Shown: positions 42,031-50,678 of the stretch, piece after piece | Numbering within the stretch: the stretch's first letter is position 1 | Layout: each line of letters begins with the position of its first letter | From: JAVBQO01 sp031548885 | Lineage (GTDB): Bacteria > Patescibacteriota > Saccharimonadia > Saccharimonadales > Saccharimonadaceae | Reading direction: 5' to 3' | DNA length: 64,000 nt | NCBI GenBank assembly: GCA_031548885.1 | Contig: JAVBQO010000006.1 | Location: 74,521-138,520 of the forward strand | Notes under the pieces: model-generated | What the model saw: the letters and a program-made list of their open reading frames with translations, nothing else | Told to the model about the DNA's origin: nothing | Database searches by the model: none | Translations under genes and position numbers: made by a program

Positions 42031-43127
42031 GCTTTGTACAGTTTGATCAATTCATCGGCGACATTTCGCACATCGAATTGTTCGACGTGATTTTGCTGCC
42101 ACGTGTGCGTTTTCGCAATGAATTTTTCGTCGGTTAGCGCCCGCGATAACGCTTTCGCAAATATTTTTGGGTCGATTGGATCAAACAAAACGTCGTCATA
42201 ATTCGCCATCGTCGATCGATATCCCGGATTGTCGCCGGCCAAAACGACGCCTGCGCCCGCCGCCATCGCCTCTGTTAGAACGATGCCGAAGCTTTCGCCG
42301 CCGGTTGATGGAAAGACCGCCACATCGGCGTGCGTCAACAATTCCGGCTTGTCGGTTTCGTCGATGAAGCCGCGAAATTCGATTGGCGTTTTCAAACTTT
42401 TCGCAAACTTTTCCAATTCGCCACGCAACGGTCCGTCGCCAGCCACGACGATTTTCGCTGGGATTTCGACGCCGGATTTTTCGGCGAAATCGACGGCATT
42501 TAGCAAATATTGACAACCTTTTCGTTCGACCAGACGGCCGAGAAACAGAATTGTTTTCGCATTGTTTGATTGCCGCGATTTCGCGGCCTTGGCGAAACGA
42601 TCCAATTCAACCGGATTCGGCACCACGATCGAATCGACACCGAACGACTTTTTCGCAAAAGTTTTCGCTACATCTGAAACCGACGTCATGACGTCAAAAC
42701 GCTTCAATTCACGCGCCGTCAAAACGCCCAGAGCGCGATTTCCGGCCGAAACTATCCGCGAATGTGGCGCGATATGAAATGTGCCGACGATTTTGGTTTT
42801 CGCGGGCGCGTTCAAAATAACTTTTGATGCCAACATCGGTGAAAAGGGAACTTGGACATGCAAAACATCGAATTTTTCGCGGCTCAAAATATCGCGGATT
42901 TTCGCAGAATTTGCCAGCAAAGGAATCCGCATGCGATTTTGGTTGAACTTGACACCAAAATTTTTTGCTAGCGAATGAACGTTGTCGATATCACTACGAT
43001 GTGTTTCGCCAACCAAAAAATGCACATTGATACCGCGCCGCACGTATTCGCGGCTGAGCGTCAAAATGTATTGTTGCACGCCGTCGGGCGCGTCCAGCGA
43101 ATCGTCGAAAACGAAGGCGACTTTCAT
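42027..43127 (-). CDS. GT4 glycosyltransferase (PimA-like)
   Basis: 366 residues, GT-B fold. N-terminal Rossmann domain starts KVAFVFDDSLDAPDGVQQYI; the C-terminal nucleotide-sugar domain has ILFLGRLVERKGCQYLLNA, VAGDGPLRGEL and the E-x7-E pattern in GGESFGIVLTEAMAAG. It resembles phosphatidylinositol mannosyltransferases and other GDP/UDP-sugar GT4 enzymes; donor and acceptor are unknown. A TATAAT box (minus strand 43134-43139) ends 6 nt before the ATG. It follows a second GT4 gene, 14 nt away, in the same direction. Confidence 0.88.
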   Translation of the reverse strand: MKVAFVFDDSLDAPDGVQQYILTLSREYVRRGINVHFLVGETHRSDIDNVHSLAKNFGVKFNQNRMRIPLLANSAKIRDILSREKFDVLHVQVPFSPMLASKVILNAPAKTKIVGTFHIAPHSRIVSAGNRALGVLTARELKRFDVMTSVSDVAKTFAKKSFGVDSIVVPNPVELDRFAKAAKSRQSNNAKTILFLGRLVERKGCQYLLNAVDFAEKSGVEIPAKIVVAGDGPLRGELEKFAKSLKTPIEFRGFIDETDKPELLTHADVAVFPSTGGESFGIVLTEAMAAGAGVVLAGDNPGYRSTMANYDDVLFDPIDPKIFAKALSRALTDEKFIAKTHTWQQNHVEQFDVRNVADELIKLYKA

Positions 43128-43133
43128 GGGAAT

Positions 43134-43139
43134 ATTATA
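43134..43139 (-). promoter_or_regulatory. -10 element of the first GT4 gene, predicted leaderless
   Basis: Minus-strand TATAAT at 43134-43139, 6 nt before the ATG at 43127; it lies in the 14-nt gap between the two glycosyltransferase genes. Confidence 0.5.
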
Positions 43140-43141
43140 GC

Positions 43142-44305
43142 CTAGATTTCGTACGTTTTCGCGTACAAGTCGGCGACGCGTTCATACGAATATTGGCCGA
43201 TTTCGGCGTCGGCCCAATCGAGCCAAACTTTTCGCAGCGCCGGTTCACGTAGCAAAATTTCCAAACGACGGGCGAAATCGTCGACGTGGCGCGGATTGAC
43301 CAGCGAAATCTCGCCGATGCCGCGCATGACGTCGGCGTAACCGTCGTTGTCGCCGGCGACGGTCGGGATGCCGCAGGCCATGGCTTCTAGTAGGACGATG
43401 CCGAAACTTTCGCCGTACAGAGCGGGTGCGCAGAACACGTCGCAGGTTTGTAGCAATTCGATTTTGCGTTCGTCGCTGATAAAGCCGAGAAATTCGACGT
43501 TCGGGATTTTTTCGGATTCGACGATTTGTTCTAGTTTGGTGCGGTCAACGCCCGATCCGGCCAGCAACAATTTGGCGTCGGGGTTTTTGGCGACAATTTT
43601 CGCGAACGCGCGGATCAGTTGTTTGACGCCTTTGCGGCCTTCGAGCCGGCCGACGTATAGGATTGTTGGTGCGGCGGACTTTTCCTGATTTTTCAATTTT
43701 TTGAATGTGACCAGATCGACGCCGTTTGGAATGATCGTGATTTCGCGATCGGTAAGTTTCGTCAACATGTCCGATGCCGCCGGGCTGACCGCTGTCAAAA
43801 CGTCGATGTGCTTCAGGATCGGTTTGGTGTACGGCCGCGCCACGCCGGACAGCGTTCGCGCCCGGAGGTTTTCGGGCAATTTGGCGTGGAATGTTGCGAC
43901 GGTTTTGGCGGGATGCTCGCGGCGGGCGTTTTCTTGCAAAATCTGCGCCGACAAAAACGGCACCCACGGTTCGTGAAAATGCAACACGTCGAAGTTTTCG
44001 CGTACCAAAACGGCGCGAATTTCGTCACGTTCGGCGCCAGAAATTTGCCCGGTCGTTTTGAGCGATTTCAGCGTGATGTCGTTGCCGCGACCGACGAAAA
44101 TGAACGGTTGATTGGCGGCGGTAAATTTGCGATTTGGGAAAACTTCGTGCGCCAGGCTGATTTCGTCGCCTTCGAAATCTTTGGGTCGTGGCGTGATGAT
44201 TTTGACGGTGTGGTTTTGCGACAGACGCGGCCACAGTGCGTAAATGACCTCTTGGACGCCGCCGCGCCGCGCAACCGAATAGGGACAGATCAGGGCGAGT
44301 TTCAT
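43142..44305 (-). CDS. GT4 glycosyltransferase
   Basis: 387 residues, GT-B fold like its neighbour but only moderately similar. ICPYSVARRGGVQEVIYAL opens the acceptor domain, VLHFHEPWVP is typical of PimA/PimB-like enzymes, and the donor domain has ILYVGRLEGRKGVKQLIRAFA, LLLAGSGVDR and YGESFGIVLLEAMACG. Likely adds a sugar to a membrane lipid or polymer precursor. TATAAT on the minus strand (44315-44320) ends 9 nt before the ATG. Two consecutive GT4 genes fit stepwise addition of two sugars to one acceptor (inference). Confidence 0.88.
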   Translation of the reverse strand: MKLALICPYSVARRGGVQEVIYALWPRLSQNHTVKIITPRPKDFEGDEISLAHEVFPNRKFTAANQPFIFVGRGNDITLKSLKTTGQISGAERDEIRAVLVRENFDVLHFHEPWVPFLSAQILQENARREHPAKTVATFHAKLPENLRARTLSGVARPYTKPILKHIDVLTAVSPAASDMLTKLTDREITIIPNGVDLVTFKKLKNQEKSAAPTILYVGRLEGRKGVKQLIRAFAKIVAKNPDAKLLLAGSGVDRTKLEQIVESEKIPNVEFLGFISDERKIELLQTCDVFCAPALYGESFGIVLLEAMACGIPTVAGDNDGYADVMRGIGEISLVNPRHVDDFARRLEILLREPALRKVWLDWADAEIGQYSYERVADLYAKTYEI

Positions 44306-44314
44306 GATATTTGT

Positions 44315-44320
44315 ATTATA
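44315..44320 (-). promoter_or_regulatory. -10 element of the second GT4 gene, predicted leaderless
   Basis: Minus-strand TATAAT at 44315-44320, 9 nt from the ATG at 44305, no Shine-Dalgarno. Confidence 0.5.
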
Positions 44321-44369
44321 CCGTCAAATGGCGAAATTGCGAAAGTTGGTTGCACCGACTAAAATGAGT

Positions 44370-44618
44370 TTAGAGATTGTCAGTTGGTTCTAGCGTGATG
44401 ATAGGATCGCCCGCAACTAGTCTCGCTGCCGTTTCTGGGTCAAAAAAGGGTTCGCCCAAGATTAGCAGTGTTGCCGTTTCGCCGACTGCTCTGGCTTGTT
44501 CTTCTTCTGAAAGGCCGCCGAGATAATCAATTGCTGCGGCAACTACTTCGTCAGCGTCCGGCTGCGGCGATTCAGCATAGTTCACTTTTATTCGCGCAGG
44601 CTCTCCACGGTTTTCCAC
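44370..44618 (-). CDS. Small acidic protein of unknown function
   Basis: 82 residues from a GTG with a well-placed AAGGAG. Acidic, with helical segments DADEVVAAAIDYLGGLSEEEQARAVGE and FFDPETAARLVAGDP. No cysteines, membrane span or signal peptide. Not recognised. A clear promoter lies upstream (44661-44689), so it is a genuine monocistronic gene despite its size. Confidence 0.6.
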   Translation of the reverse strand: MENRGEPARIKVNYAESPQPDADEVVAAAIDYLGGLSEEEQARAVGETATLLILGEPFFDPETAARLVAGDPIITLEPTDNL

Positions 44619-44660
44619 GGTGTTCTCCTTTTCGTTAAAATCTCATTGGAACTGAATTTG

Positions 44661-44689
44661 ATTATGCAACCAATCCCTACAAAAGTCAA
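44661..44689 (-). promoter_or_regulatory. Promoter of the 82-residue gene
   Basis: Minus strand: TTGACT (44684-44689), 17-nt spacer, CATAAT (44661-44666). Confidence 0.6.
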
Positions 44690-44692
44690 ATA

Positions 44693-45610
44693 TCATCGCA
44701 ACAAATCATGCAATTCGCGCGGTACAAAATCCGTCGCCGCATCTGCATCGGCGATGACTGACGGCGCGTGGTTGTTGGCACGGACGCGAATCGTTGCGAA
44801 ATCGGTGAAAACTTTTCGCATGCTGGTTTCGACCTGCGAATTGTCGAAATATCGATCGGCGGCCATTTCGATGTGCGTGACGGGCAAGGGAACTTTTCGC
44901 AGATCGTCCAATCGAAACATTTCGTTAATCGTCCGCATGTATGTGCGCACGTCGTTTTGCTGCCACAGCGAAACTTCCATGTCCAGCGTCGAATCGAAAT
45001 CGACGTTTTCGAATTTTTCGTTTTTGGTGTGGCCGTAGACCAATCGCAACGCTGGTCGCGTGCAAAATGTGTGGCGCATGAACCACGCGAACGGCGCGCG
45101 TTCGAATAGCCATGTCAGTTCGATGATTGCGCGGCGCTTCCACGACTTCATCCGAAAATCGCGATAATTCGCAAAACCGACGTAGCTGACCAAGTTGCGA
45201 ATGCGCGGAATAATGTCGGGATTTCGTTGCAACATGCGCGTCACGATTGCGAAACCGAGGCTCATGCCAATCAGATCGATTTTGGTTTTTTTGTCGTAAT
45301 TTTCGCGAATAAACCACGCGACGTAATCGCCCAGTTCGTCGAACGTCGCGGCGTGACGCGGCTGCAGAGCTTTTCGCGGCAAGCGGTATAGCGATGTCAT
45401 GCCGCCGAAACCGGGCAAATCTGGCACGGTAATATTCGCGGATTGCGCCAAGTTTTTCGCAACGCCAACGATCCGTTCCAGCGATGCGTGCGAACCGTAG
45501 ATGAATAAAACTTCAGATTTGGTTTTTTTCGCAGCGGGGATTCGCAGGACGCGGCCGCGCAGGTTGTGGTATTTGAGTGGCTGGATGTTTTGCGAAAAGC
45601 TTTTCAACAT
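44693..45610 (-). CDS. Alpha/beta hydrolase
   Basis: 305 residues. An oxyanion-type strand EVLFIYGSHASLERI, then VPDLPGFGGM, the nucleophile elbow DLIGMSLGFAI (G-M-S-L-G) and a late candidate His (RANNHAPS); a candidate acid lies in EMAADRYFD. A cap region (about 150-210) is aromatic and basic. No signal peptide. Substrate unknown. The extended -10 TGATACAAT (minus strand, TACAAT at 45617-45622) ends 6 nt before the ATG. Its end lies inside the promoter region of the 82-residue gene, so those signals overlap. Confidence 0.78.
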   Translation of the reverse strand: MLKSFSQNIQPLKYHNLRGRVLRIPAAKKTKSEVLFIYGSHASLERIVGVAKNLAQSANITVPDLPGFGGMTSLYRLPRKALQPRHAATFDELGDYVAWFIRENYDKKTKIDLIGMSLGFAIVTRMLQRNPDIIPRIRNLVSYVGFANYRDFRMKSWKRRAIIELTWLFERAPFAWFMRHTFCTRPALRLVYGHTKNEKFENVDFDSTLDMEVSLWQQNDVRTYMRTINEMFRLDDLRKVPLPVTHIEMAADRYFDNSQVETSMRKVFTDFATIRVRANNHAPSVIADADAATDFVPRELHDLLR

Positions 45611-45721
45611 GACGATATTGTATCAAATTTGGATATCGAGACTGTTCGAGTAGAAAGTAAGGAGGAATTGACTGGGGCGGCCGCGAAACGCACATGGCGA
45701 ATCGCGGCCGCCATGATGCGG

Positions 45722-45925
45722 TCAGAAGCGCACGACGGCAATGATGATATCGCGCGATCCGTCTGGGCGCAGCCTAATGGCTGCACCGCCGCCACCCGGG
45801 AGAACCTCTCGTGCTTGCGGATCATCGCCGAGTGTTCCCGCGCTATATGTGACGCGGATTGTGCCAGCCCTGAGGGCGGAGTCAACAAAATTGCGGATGG
45901 CGGCATCTTCAGCTTCTTTGCTCAC
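45722..45925 (-). CDS. Small protein of unknown function
   Basis: 67 residues from the GTG at 45925, which has a strong Shine-Dalgarno (AGGAGG, spacing 5-6). The frame is open further upstream to an ATG at 46045 (107 residues), but that ATG lies upstream of the transcription start expected from the TTGACA-17-TACAAA promoter at 46036-46064 and has no Shine-Dalgarno, so the shorter form is preferred. One helix (KEAEDAAIRNFVDSALRAG) precedes a Gly/Pro-rich strand region (EVLPGGGGAAIRLRPDG). Not recognised. The antisense frame is also open but Cys-rich and without signals. Confidence 0.45.
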   Translation of the reverse strand: MSKEAEDAAIRNFVDSALRAGTIRVTYSAGTLGDDPQAREVLPGGGGAAIRLRPDGSRDIIIAVVRF

Positions 45926-46035
45926 AATTCCTCCTGTGAAATCAGACCCAGCGGCGTCGCGAAATTTTCGCAGCGCTTTTCGTTCAAAAATCACGCGGGC
46001 TGCGCGACCGTTACGAACGAAAAGGTCTTGAGTAC

Positions 46036-46064
46036 TTTGTATCATTTTCGCAGCATTCTGTCAA
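46036..46064 (-). promoter_or_regulatory. Promoter of the 67-residue gene
   Basis: Minus strand: consensus TTGACA (46059-46064), 17-nt spacer, TACAAA (46036-46041). It gives a leader of about 100 nt before the AGGAGG. Confidence 0.5.
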
Positions 46065-46125
46065 AACACGTGTCGCGAAATTTCGCAAATCGACAAAATC
46101 GCTGTTTTGATTGAAATGCTTATGA

Positions 46126-46131
46126 TATAAT
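46126..46131 (+). promoter_or_regulatory. Extended -10 promoter of the type IV pilus operon, predicted leaderless
   Basis: TGATATAAT, with TATAAT at 46126-46131, ends 7 nt before the pilM ATG at 46139. No Shine-Dalgarno is present, while downstream genes of the operon have them. Confidence 0.6.
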
Positions 46132-46138
46132 TGTCTAC

Positions 46139-47182
46139 ATGAAATTGGGCAAAGTGGTGGGCGACTTTTTCGCACTGGATATTGGTACGACCGCGGTCCG
46201 GGCGATTGAACTTAACAAATCCGGCAAAGGCTGGAATTTACAGCGGTATGGTTACGCGCCGATCGACATTCAATTGTCAGAATCGACGGCAACAAAAGAC
46301 GTGAAACGATTGGGCGAAGTCATCACGACGGTAATCGGCCAGTCGGGCATTCGCACCAAAAATGTGGCGATCGGTATTCCGTCGTCGAAAATGTTCGCAA
46401 CGGTGGTGGAATTGCCAAATGTGCCGAAAGCCGAATTGCAATCGACGATCAAATACCAGGCCGAAAATTATGTGCCAATGAGTTCCGACGAAGCCAAAAT
46501 CGACTGGGCTGTCATCGGCGAATCGCCCAAAGACAAAACCAAAATCGAAGTTTTGATGGCTAGCGTGCTGAATACTTTTACCGAGGCGCGATTGGATTTG
46601 TTGGAAAGTTTGGGGCTGAACGTCGTGGCGATCGAACCGGACAGCATCGCGTTGGTGCGCTCGCTGTTGCCGGACAATGTCCAGGACGGCCGATTGATTA
46701 TCGACGTCGGCGATTTCTCGACTGATTTGGTTATGACACTGGGCGATGCGCCGCGGCTGATTCGCAGTATTCCGACGGGAATGCAGACTTTTATCAAATC
46801 GGCGCAGTCCAATTTGAATATCGAAGCCCAGCAGGCTCAGCAATTTTTGCTCAAATTCGGTCTGCAACCGGATAAGTTGGAAGGCCAAATTGTCCGCGCT
46901 GTTAGTTCGACGGTCGATCAATTCGCCGCCGAAGTCGCGAAATCGATCAAATTTTTCCAAGCCAAATATCCCGGCATCGGTATCGGCGCGTTGCTGGTTT
47001 CTGGCTACGGCGCTACTATGCCGGGCTTTGTCGAATCAATGAGCCAACACACCGGCATCGCTGGCCAGATGGCAACGCCGTGGCAACACGTGTCGGTGCC
47101 ACAGGCTGACCAGCAAAAACTCGGGCCGATGTCGTCGCAATTCGGCGTGGCGGTTGGTTTGGCGGAAAGGACGGGAATGTGA
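46139..47182 (+). CDS. pilM: Type IV pilus assembly protein PilM
   Basis: 347 residues, actin-like ATPase fold. Phosphate-1 motif FALDIGTTAVRAIELN, then AIGIPSSKMF, the PilM-typical IKYQAENYVPMSSDEAKIDW, phosphate-2 IIDVGDFSTDLV and adenosine-side VSGYGATMPGF. PilM sits on the cytoplasmic side and binds the N-terminus of PilN to build the alignment complex. First gene of the pilus operon; its stop overlaps the pilN start (TGATG). Confidence 0.95.
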   Translation: MKLGKVVGDFFALDIGTTAVRAIELNKSGKGWNLQRYGYAPIDIQLSESTATKDVKRLGEVITTVIGQSGIRTKNVAIGIPSSKMFATVVELPNVPKAELQSTIKYQAENYVPMSSDEAKIDWAVIGESPKDKTKIEVLMASVLNTFTEARLDLLESLGLNVVAIEPDSIALVRSLLPDNVQDGRLIIDVGDFSTDLVMTLGDAPRLIRSIPTGMQTFIKSAQSNLNIEAQQAQQFLLKFGLQPDKLEGQIVRAVSSTVDQFAAEVAKSIKFFQAKYPGIGIGALLVSGYGATMPGFVESMSQHTGIAGQMATPWQHVSVPQADQQKLGPMSSQFGVAVGLAERTGM

Positions 47183-47925
47183 TGCTGCAATTGAACCTCT
47201 TGCCCGATGTCAAAAAAGAATTCCTGAAAGCCCAACGTACGCGAAATTCAGTGATTTCAATCTGCATTGTTGTGTCGATTATATTCGTGGGGATTTTGGT
47301 AGTTCTGGGGTTGCTGATGGGCGGCCAGACGATTCAGAAAAACCTCGTTACAAGCGACATCAAAAAAAATGCCGCTACAATTCAGAACACGGCTGAAATC
47401 AACCAGTACCTGACGGTGCAAAACCAACTTTCGCAAATTGACACGCTGAAGGCTGACCAGCCGACCTATTCGCGACTGTTTGATTATTTGCAAAAATTGA
47501 ATCCAGCCAGCCCGAACAACGTCGAACTGACATCGGTCAAAGTTTCCAGCACCGGCACAACCGGCACGCCGGATTCAATCGAATTGCAAGGCTCGACCAA
47601 AGATTTCGCATCGCTGGACGTGTTCAAAACCACACTGCAGAGCGCAACGATTTCTTATACAAAATCGGACGGCGAAAAAGTCAAAGACGCACCGCTGTTT
47701 ACCGAAGTTGTCGTCCGCGAAGCGTCGATTTCGCGCTCGACGGATAGTGGCCGCGTGAATTTCACAATCGAGGTAGCGTACAATCCGGACGCGTTTGACA
47801 GCAGCGCCAAAAGCATCACGCTGACCGTGCCGAACAAAACCACGTCCGACGCTGATCGCAACGCGCCGACCAACGTGTTTGGCGGCGACTCGAACAGTTC
47901 TAACACATCGGGAGGCAATCAATAA
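47182..47925 (+). CDS. pilN: Type IV pilus assembly protein PilN
   Basis: 247 residues. Starts with QLNLLPDVKKEF, the PilN N-terminal N-L-L-P motif that docks into PilM, followed by one membrane span (SICIVVSIIFVGILVVLGLL) and a coiled coil leading to a ferredoxin-like outer domain. The C-terminus is an unusual Ser/Asn/Gly tail. A GTG three bases upstream is an alternative start. Overlaps pilO by one base. Confidence 0.9.
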   Translation: MLQLNLLPDVKKEFLKAQRTRNSVISICIVVSIIFVGILVVLGLLMGGQTIQKNLVTSDIKKNAATIQNTAEINQYLTVQNQLSQIDTLKADQPTYSRLFDYLQKLNPASPNNVELTSVKVSSTGTTGTPDSIELQGSTKDFASLDVFKTTLQSATISYTKSDGEKVKDAPLFTEVVVREASISRSTDSGRVNFTIEVAYNPDAFDSSAKSITLTVPNKTTSDADRNAPTNVFGGDSNSSNTSGGNQ

Positions 47926-48611
47926 TGGACGACAACGCAAAGACGCTGACCGCTGTTCGCAAGCGTCAACAAATCCAAAACGCCAACCGCACAATGTTGA
48001 TTTGGGTGGCGCTGGCGTCGGCGGTCGTGACGATTTGTCTGGTACTGGGCTACAACTTTGTGCAGACGATCATGTACAACAACAAAGTGATTTCTGCGAA
48101 AAACGCCACGAACAAAGTTTTGAAAGAAAATATCGCGGCGATCGACACGCTGAAACAAAACGTCAACGCGCTGCAGGCGGACAAAGCTTTGATCGCGCTG
48201 AAAGCTGACACGAACGACACAGCTTTCCAAGTTGTCATCGACGCGCTGCCGACGGTTGACGATCGCACGGCGCTGGCGGCATCGTTGCAGCAGAAAATTT
48301 TGGCGCAGTCCGGCGTGACGATTGAACAAGTCACAGTAACGGATACTAGCGCGGCTCTGTCATCTGGCGCGACGGCGGCGGGTAGCGTGGCGTCGCAGGT
48401 GCAGCAGATCAATTTTAGCTTTACCATTGACGGCGATTACGCCAGCATCAACAAAGCCATCCAGGACATCGAGCGCACAATTCGTCCGATCAGCATCGAT
48501 TCGGTAACGCTGCAGGGCACGGCTAATCAATTGCAGGCAACGGTAGCGGCGACGACGTATTATCTGCCGAGCGTGAATTATCAATTGGGTTCACAGGAGG
48601 TGCAGCCGTGA
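47925..48611 (+). CDS. pilO: Type IV pilus assembly protein PilO-like
   Basis: 228 residues: short cytoplasmic segment, one membrane span (MLIWVALASAVVTICLVLGYNF), coiled coil (about 55-95), then a ferredoxin-like domain with QQINFSFTIDGDYASINKAIQDIERTIRPI. Position after PilN and this layout identify it as PilO; sequence similarity alone is weak, as usual for the family. GGAGG upstream of the ATG (preceding GGAGGCAATCA). Confidence 0.85.
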   Translation: MDDNAKTLTAVRKRQQIQNANRTMLIWVALASAVVTICLVLGYNFVQTIMYNNKVISAKNATNKVLKENIAAIDTLKQNVNALQADKALIALKADTNDTAFQVVIDALPTVDDRTALAASLQQKILAQSGVTIEQVTVTDTSAALSSGATAAGSVASQVQQINFSFTIDGDYASINKAIQDIERTIRPISIDSVTLQGTANQLQATVAATTYYLPSVNYQLGSQEVQP

Positions 48612-48856
48612 AAAAATCAGATTGGGCATTGATTGTTTTGATTGTAGCGGTTGTCGGTATCGCGGCATATTTTATCGTCAACGCGTTGGTGCCGCCGCCA
48701 ACCAAAGACCTGCAAAAAGCCGAAACAGCCACGTCGATTACCACTGTTGTAGCCGAACCGAGCGATCAGATATTTAATTCCAACGCAATCAATCCAACAG
48801 TGAAAGTGAAAATTGGCGACCAGGGCGGCCAGCAGCCGTTTACATTGGGACAATAA
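48608..48856 (+). CDS. Small membrane protein in PilP position
   Basis: 82 residues, GTG start preceded by AGGAGG, overlapping pilO by four bases. One N-terminal membrane span (WALIVLIVAVVGIAAYFIVNAL) and a short outer tail ending DQGGQQPFTLGQ. PilP normally occupies this place but is a larger lipoprotein in diderms; here there is no lipobox, in keeping with a monoderm envelope. Probably an alignment-complex accessory. Confidence 0.65.
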   Translation: MKKSDWALIVLIVAVVGIAAYFIVNALVPPPTKDLQKAETATSITTVVAEPSDQIFNSNAINPTVKVKIGDQGGQQPFTLGQ

Positions 48857-48873
48857 CAATAAGGAAATAACGG

Positions 48874-50661
48874 GTGGCAGTCTTAACCGATGACGTACAG
48901 AAAAAAATCGAAGGCGATTTGACCGATCGCGGTTTGCTGGCGCCCGAAAAATTAGCCGAATACCGTGCGAAATCCAAATCTGGCGACAAGCCGCTGTTTT
49001 CGCTATTGGTTTCCGATGGCGTTCTCAGCGAAGAGCAACTGACCGAAGCCATCGCCAAGGCGTCTGGCGTGCCGTATGTCAATCTGGCCAAAGCTCACGT
49101 TTTGCCCGAAGTGTTGGATCTGTTGCCGCGCGATATCGCCGAACGTTTCATGGCGGTGCCGCTGGGGGAACTTGGCGATGGCAGCACGGCGAAACGATTG
49201 GCGGTGGCGATGTTGGATGCGAATAATGTCCAAGCAGTTGACTTTTTGGCCAACAAAATCCAGCGACCGCTGAAAGTCTACATGGCCAGCGAAACGGGCA
49301 TTCGCAACATTTTGGACCAATACCACATTGATTTGGACAAAGGCGTCGGCAACGCGTTGCAGGGTGCCGAAGAAAACGCTGCCGTCAAAACTGACGACCA
49401 GCGGGATGTCAAAATCATCGTCCAGGATTCGCCGATTTCGAAAATCTTGAACCAATTGCTAGAATACGCCGTGCGGGTTCGGGCGTCTGACATTCACATC
49501 GAACCACTAGAGGATGTGGTCAAAGTCCGCTGCCGTATCGACGGCGTGCTGCGCGAAATTATGCGCTTGCCAAAATCGATCGAACCGGCGTTGATTTCGC
49601 GTGTGAAAATCTTGTCCAATTTGAAAATCGACGAACACCGTAAACCGCAGGACGGCCAGTTTACGGTAATGGTCGGCGACCGCGAGGTCGACCTCCGTAT
49701 TGCCATTTCGCCGGTTGTATGGGGCGAGCAAGTGATTATTCGTTTGCTCGACAAATCCGGTTCGTCGTTCAAACTAGAGGAAATGGGTTACGCTGGCCGG
49801 GCGCTACGCGACATCCGAAAAGGCATCCGCAAACCAAACGGCATGGTTTTGACCTCTGGGCCAACTGGTTCGGGTAAATCGACCAGTTTGTACGCGCTGA
49901 TTCAGGAAATTTTTAGCGACGAAATCAACATCGTTACGCTGGAGGATCCGGTCGAATACAAAATGCCTGGCGTCAACCAGATTCAGGTAAACACCGCAGT
50001 TGGCTTGACGTTTTCTAGCGGGCTGCGGTCGATTCTGCGCCAAGACCCGGACGTCGTGATGGTCGGGGAGATTCGCGACAACGAGACGGCCAATTTAGCG
50101 GTGCAAGCGGCGCTGACGGGGCACTTGGTGTTTTCGACTTTGCACACCAATTCGGCGGCTGGCGTTTTGCCGCGTTTGCTGGACATGGGGATTGAGCCGT
50201 TTCTGATCGCGTCGACGGTCAATACGGTCATCGGTCAGCGTTTGGTGCGCCGCATTTCCGACGATCATGAAACGTATCAGTCGAACGATATCGAAACTCA
50301 GTCGATTCACGAAACGTTGGATCCGTGGCTGCCCAAAACGCCCGATCAAGTCGCGCTGTATTCGGAGGATCTGGGCTACAAAGACTTACCCCTGGCTGGT
50401 GCGAAATCTTACACATTGGTCAAAGGCAAAGACACGCCGCAAACGCCGGGCGGCTACAAAGGCCGCATGGGACTGTACGAAGTCATGGACATCACCGAGC
50501 AAATCCAGGAACTGATCGTCAAACACGCCACCTCGAGCGAAATCCAGCGCATGGCGATTTCGCAGGGCATGGTGCCGATGCGCCAGGACGGCTACATGAA
50601 AGCGCTGAATGGATTGACAACACTAGAGGAAGTTAACCGCGTGGCGGCGAATATGGCTTAA
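48874..50661 (+). CDS. pilB: Type IV pilus extension ATPase PilB
   Basis: 595 residues, GTG start with AAGGA. N-terminal GspE/PilB domain (about 1-160), then the secretion ATPase: Walker A TSGPTGSGKSTSLYAL, Asp box LEDPVEYKMPG, Walker B and His box DPDVVMVGEIRDNETA...GHLVFSTLHTNSA. The C-terminal KGRMGLYEVMDIT block is present. Typical PilB/GspE carry a four-Cys zinc motif just before it; here that stretch (about 465-520) has no cysteine. Powers pilus polymerisation. Confidence 0.96.
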   Translation: MAVLTDDVQKKIEGDLTDRGLLAPEKLAEYRAKSKSGDKPLFSLLVSDGVLSEEQLTEAIAKASGVPYVNLAKAHVLPEVLDLLPRDIAERFMAVPLGELGDGSTAKRLAVAMLDANNVQAVDFLANKIQRPLKVYMASETGIRNILDQYHIDLDKGVGNALQGAEENAAVKTDDQRDVKIIVQDSPISKILNQLLEYAVRVRASDIHIEPLEDVVKVRCRIDGVLREIMRLPKSIEPALISRVKILSNLKIDEHRKPQDGQFTVMVGDREVDLRIAISPVVWGEQVIIRLLDKSGSSFKLEEMGYAGRALRDIRKGIRKPNGMVLTSGPTGSGKSTSLYALIQEIFSDEINIVTLEDPVEYKMPGVNQIQVNTAVGLTFSSGLRSILRQDPDVVMVGEIRDNETANLAVQAALTGHLVFSTLHTNSAAGVLPRLLDMGIEPFLIASTVNTVIGQRLVRRISDDHETYQSNDIETQSIHETLDPWLPKTPDQVALYSEDLGYKDLPLAGAKSYTLVKGKDTPQTPGGYKGRMGLYEVMDITEQIQELIVKHATSSEIQRMAISQGMVPMRQDGYMKALNGLTTLEEVNRVAANMA

Positions 50662-50678
50662 CGCGAAAAGGAGTAAAG

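Noticed and set aside
45566..46114. 182-codon plus-strand open frame opposite the small gene at 45722-45925
   Set aside because: Cys-rich, low-complexity composition, no Shine-Dalgarno or promoter, and antisense to a frame with AGGAGG and a promoter.
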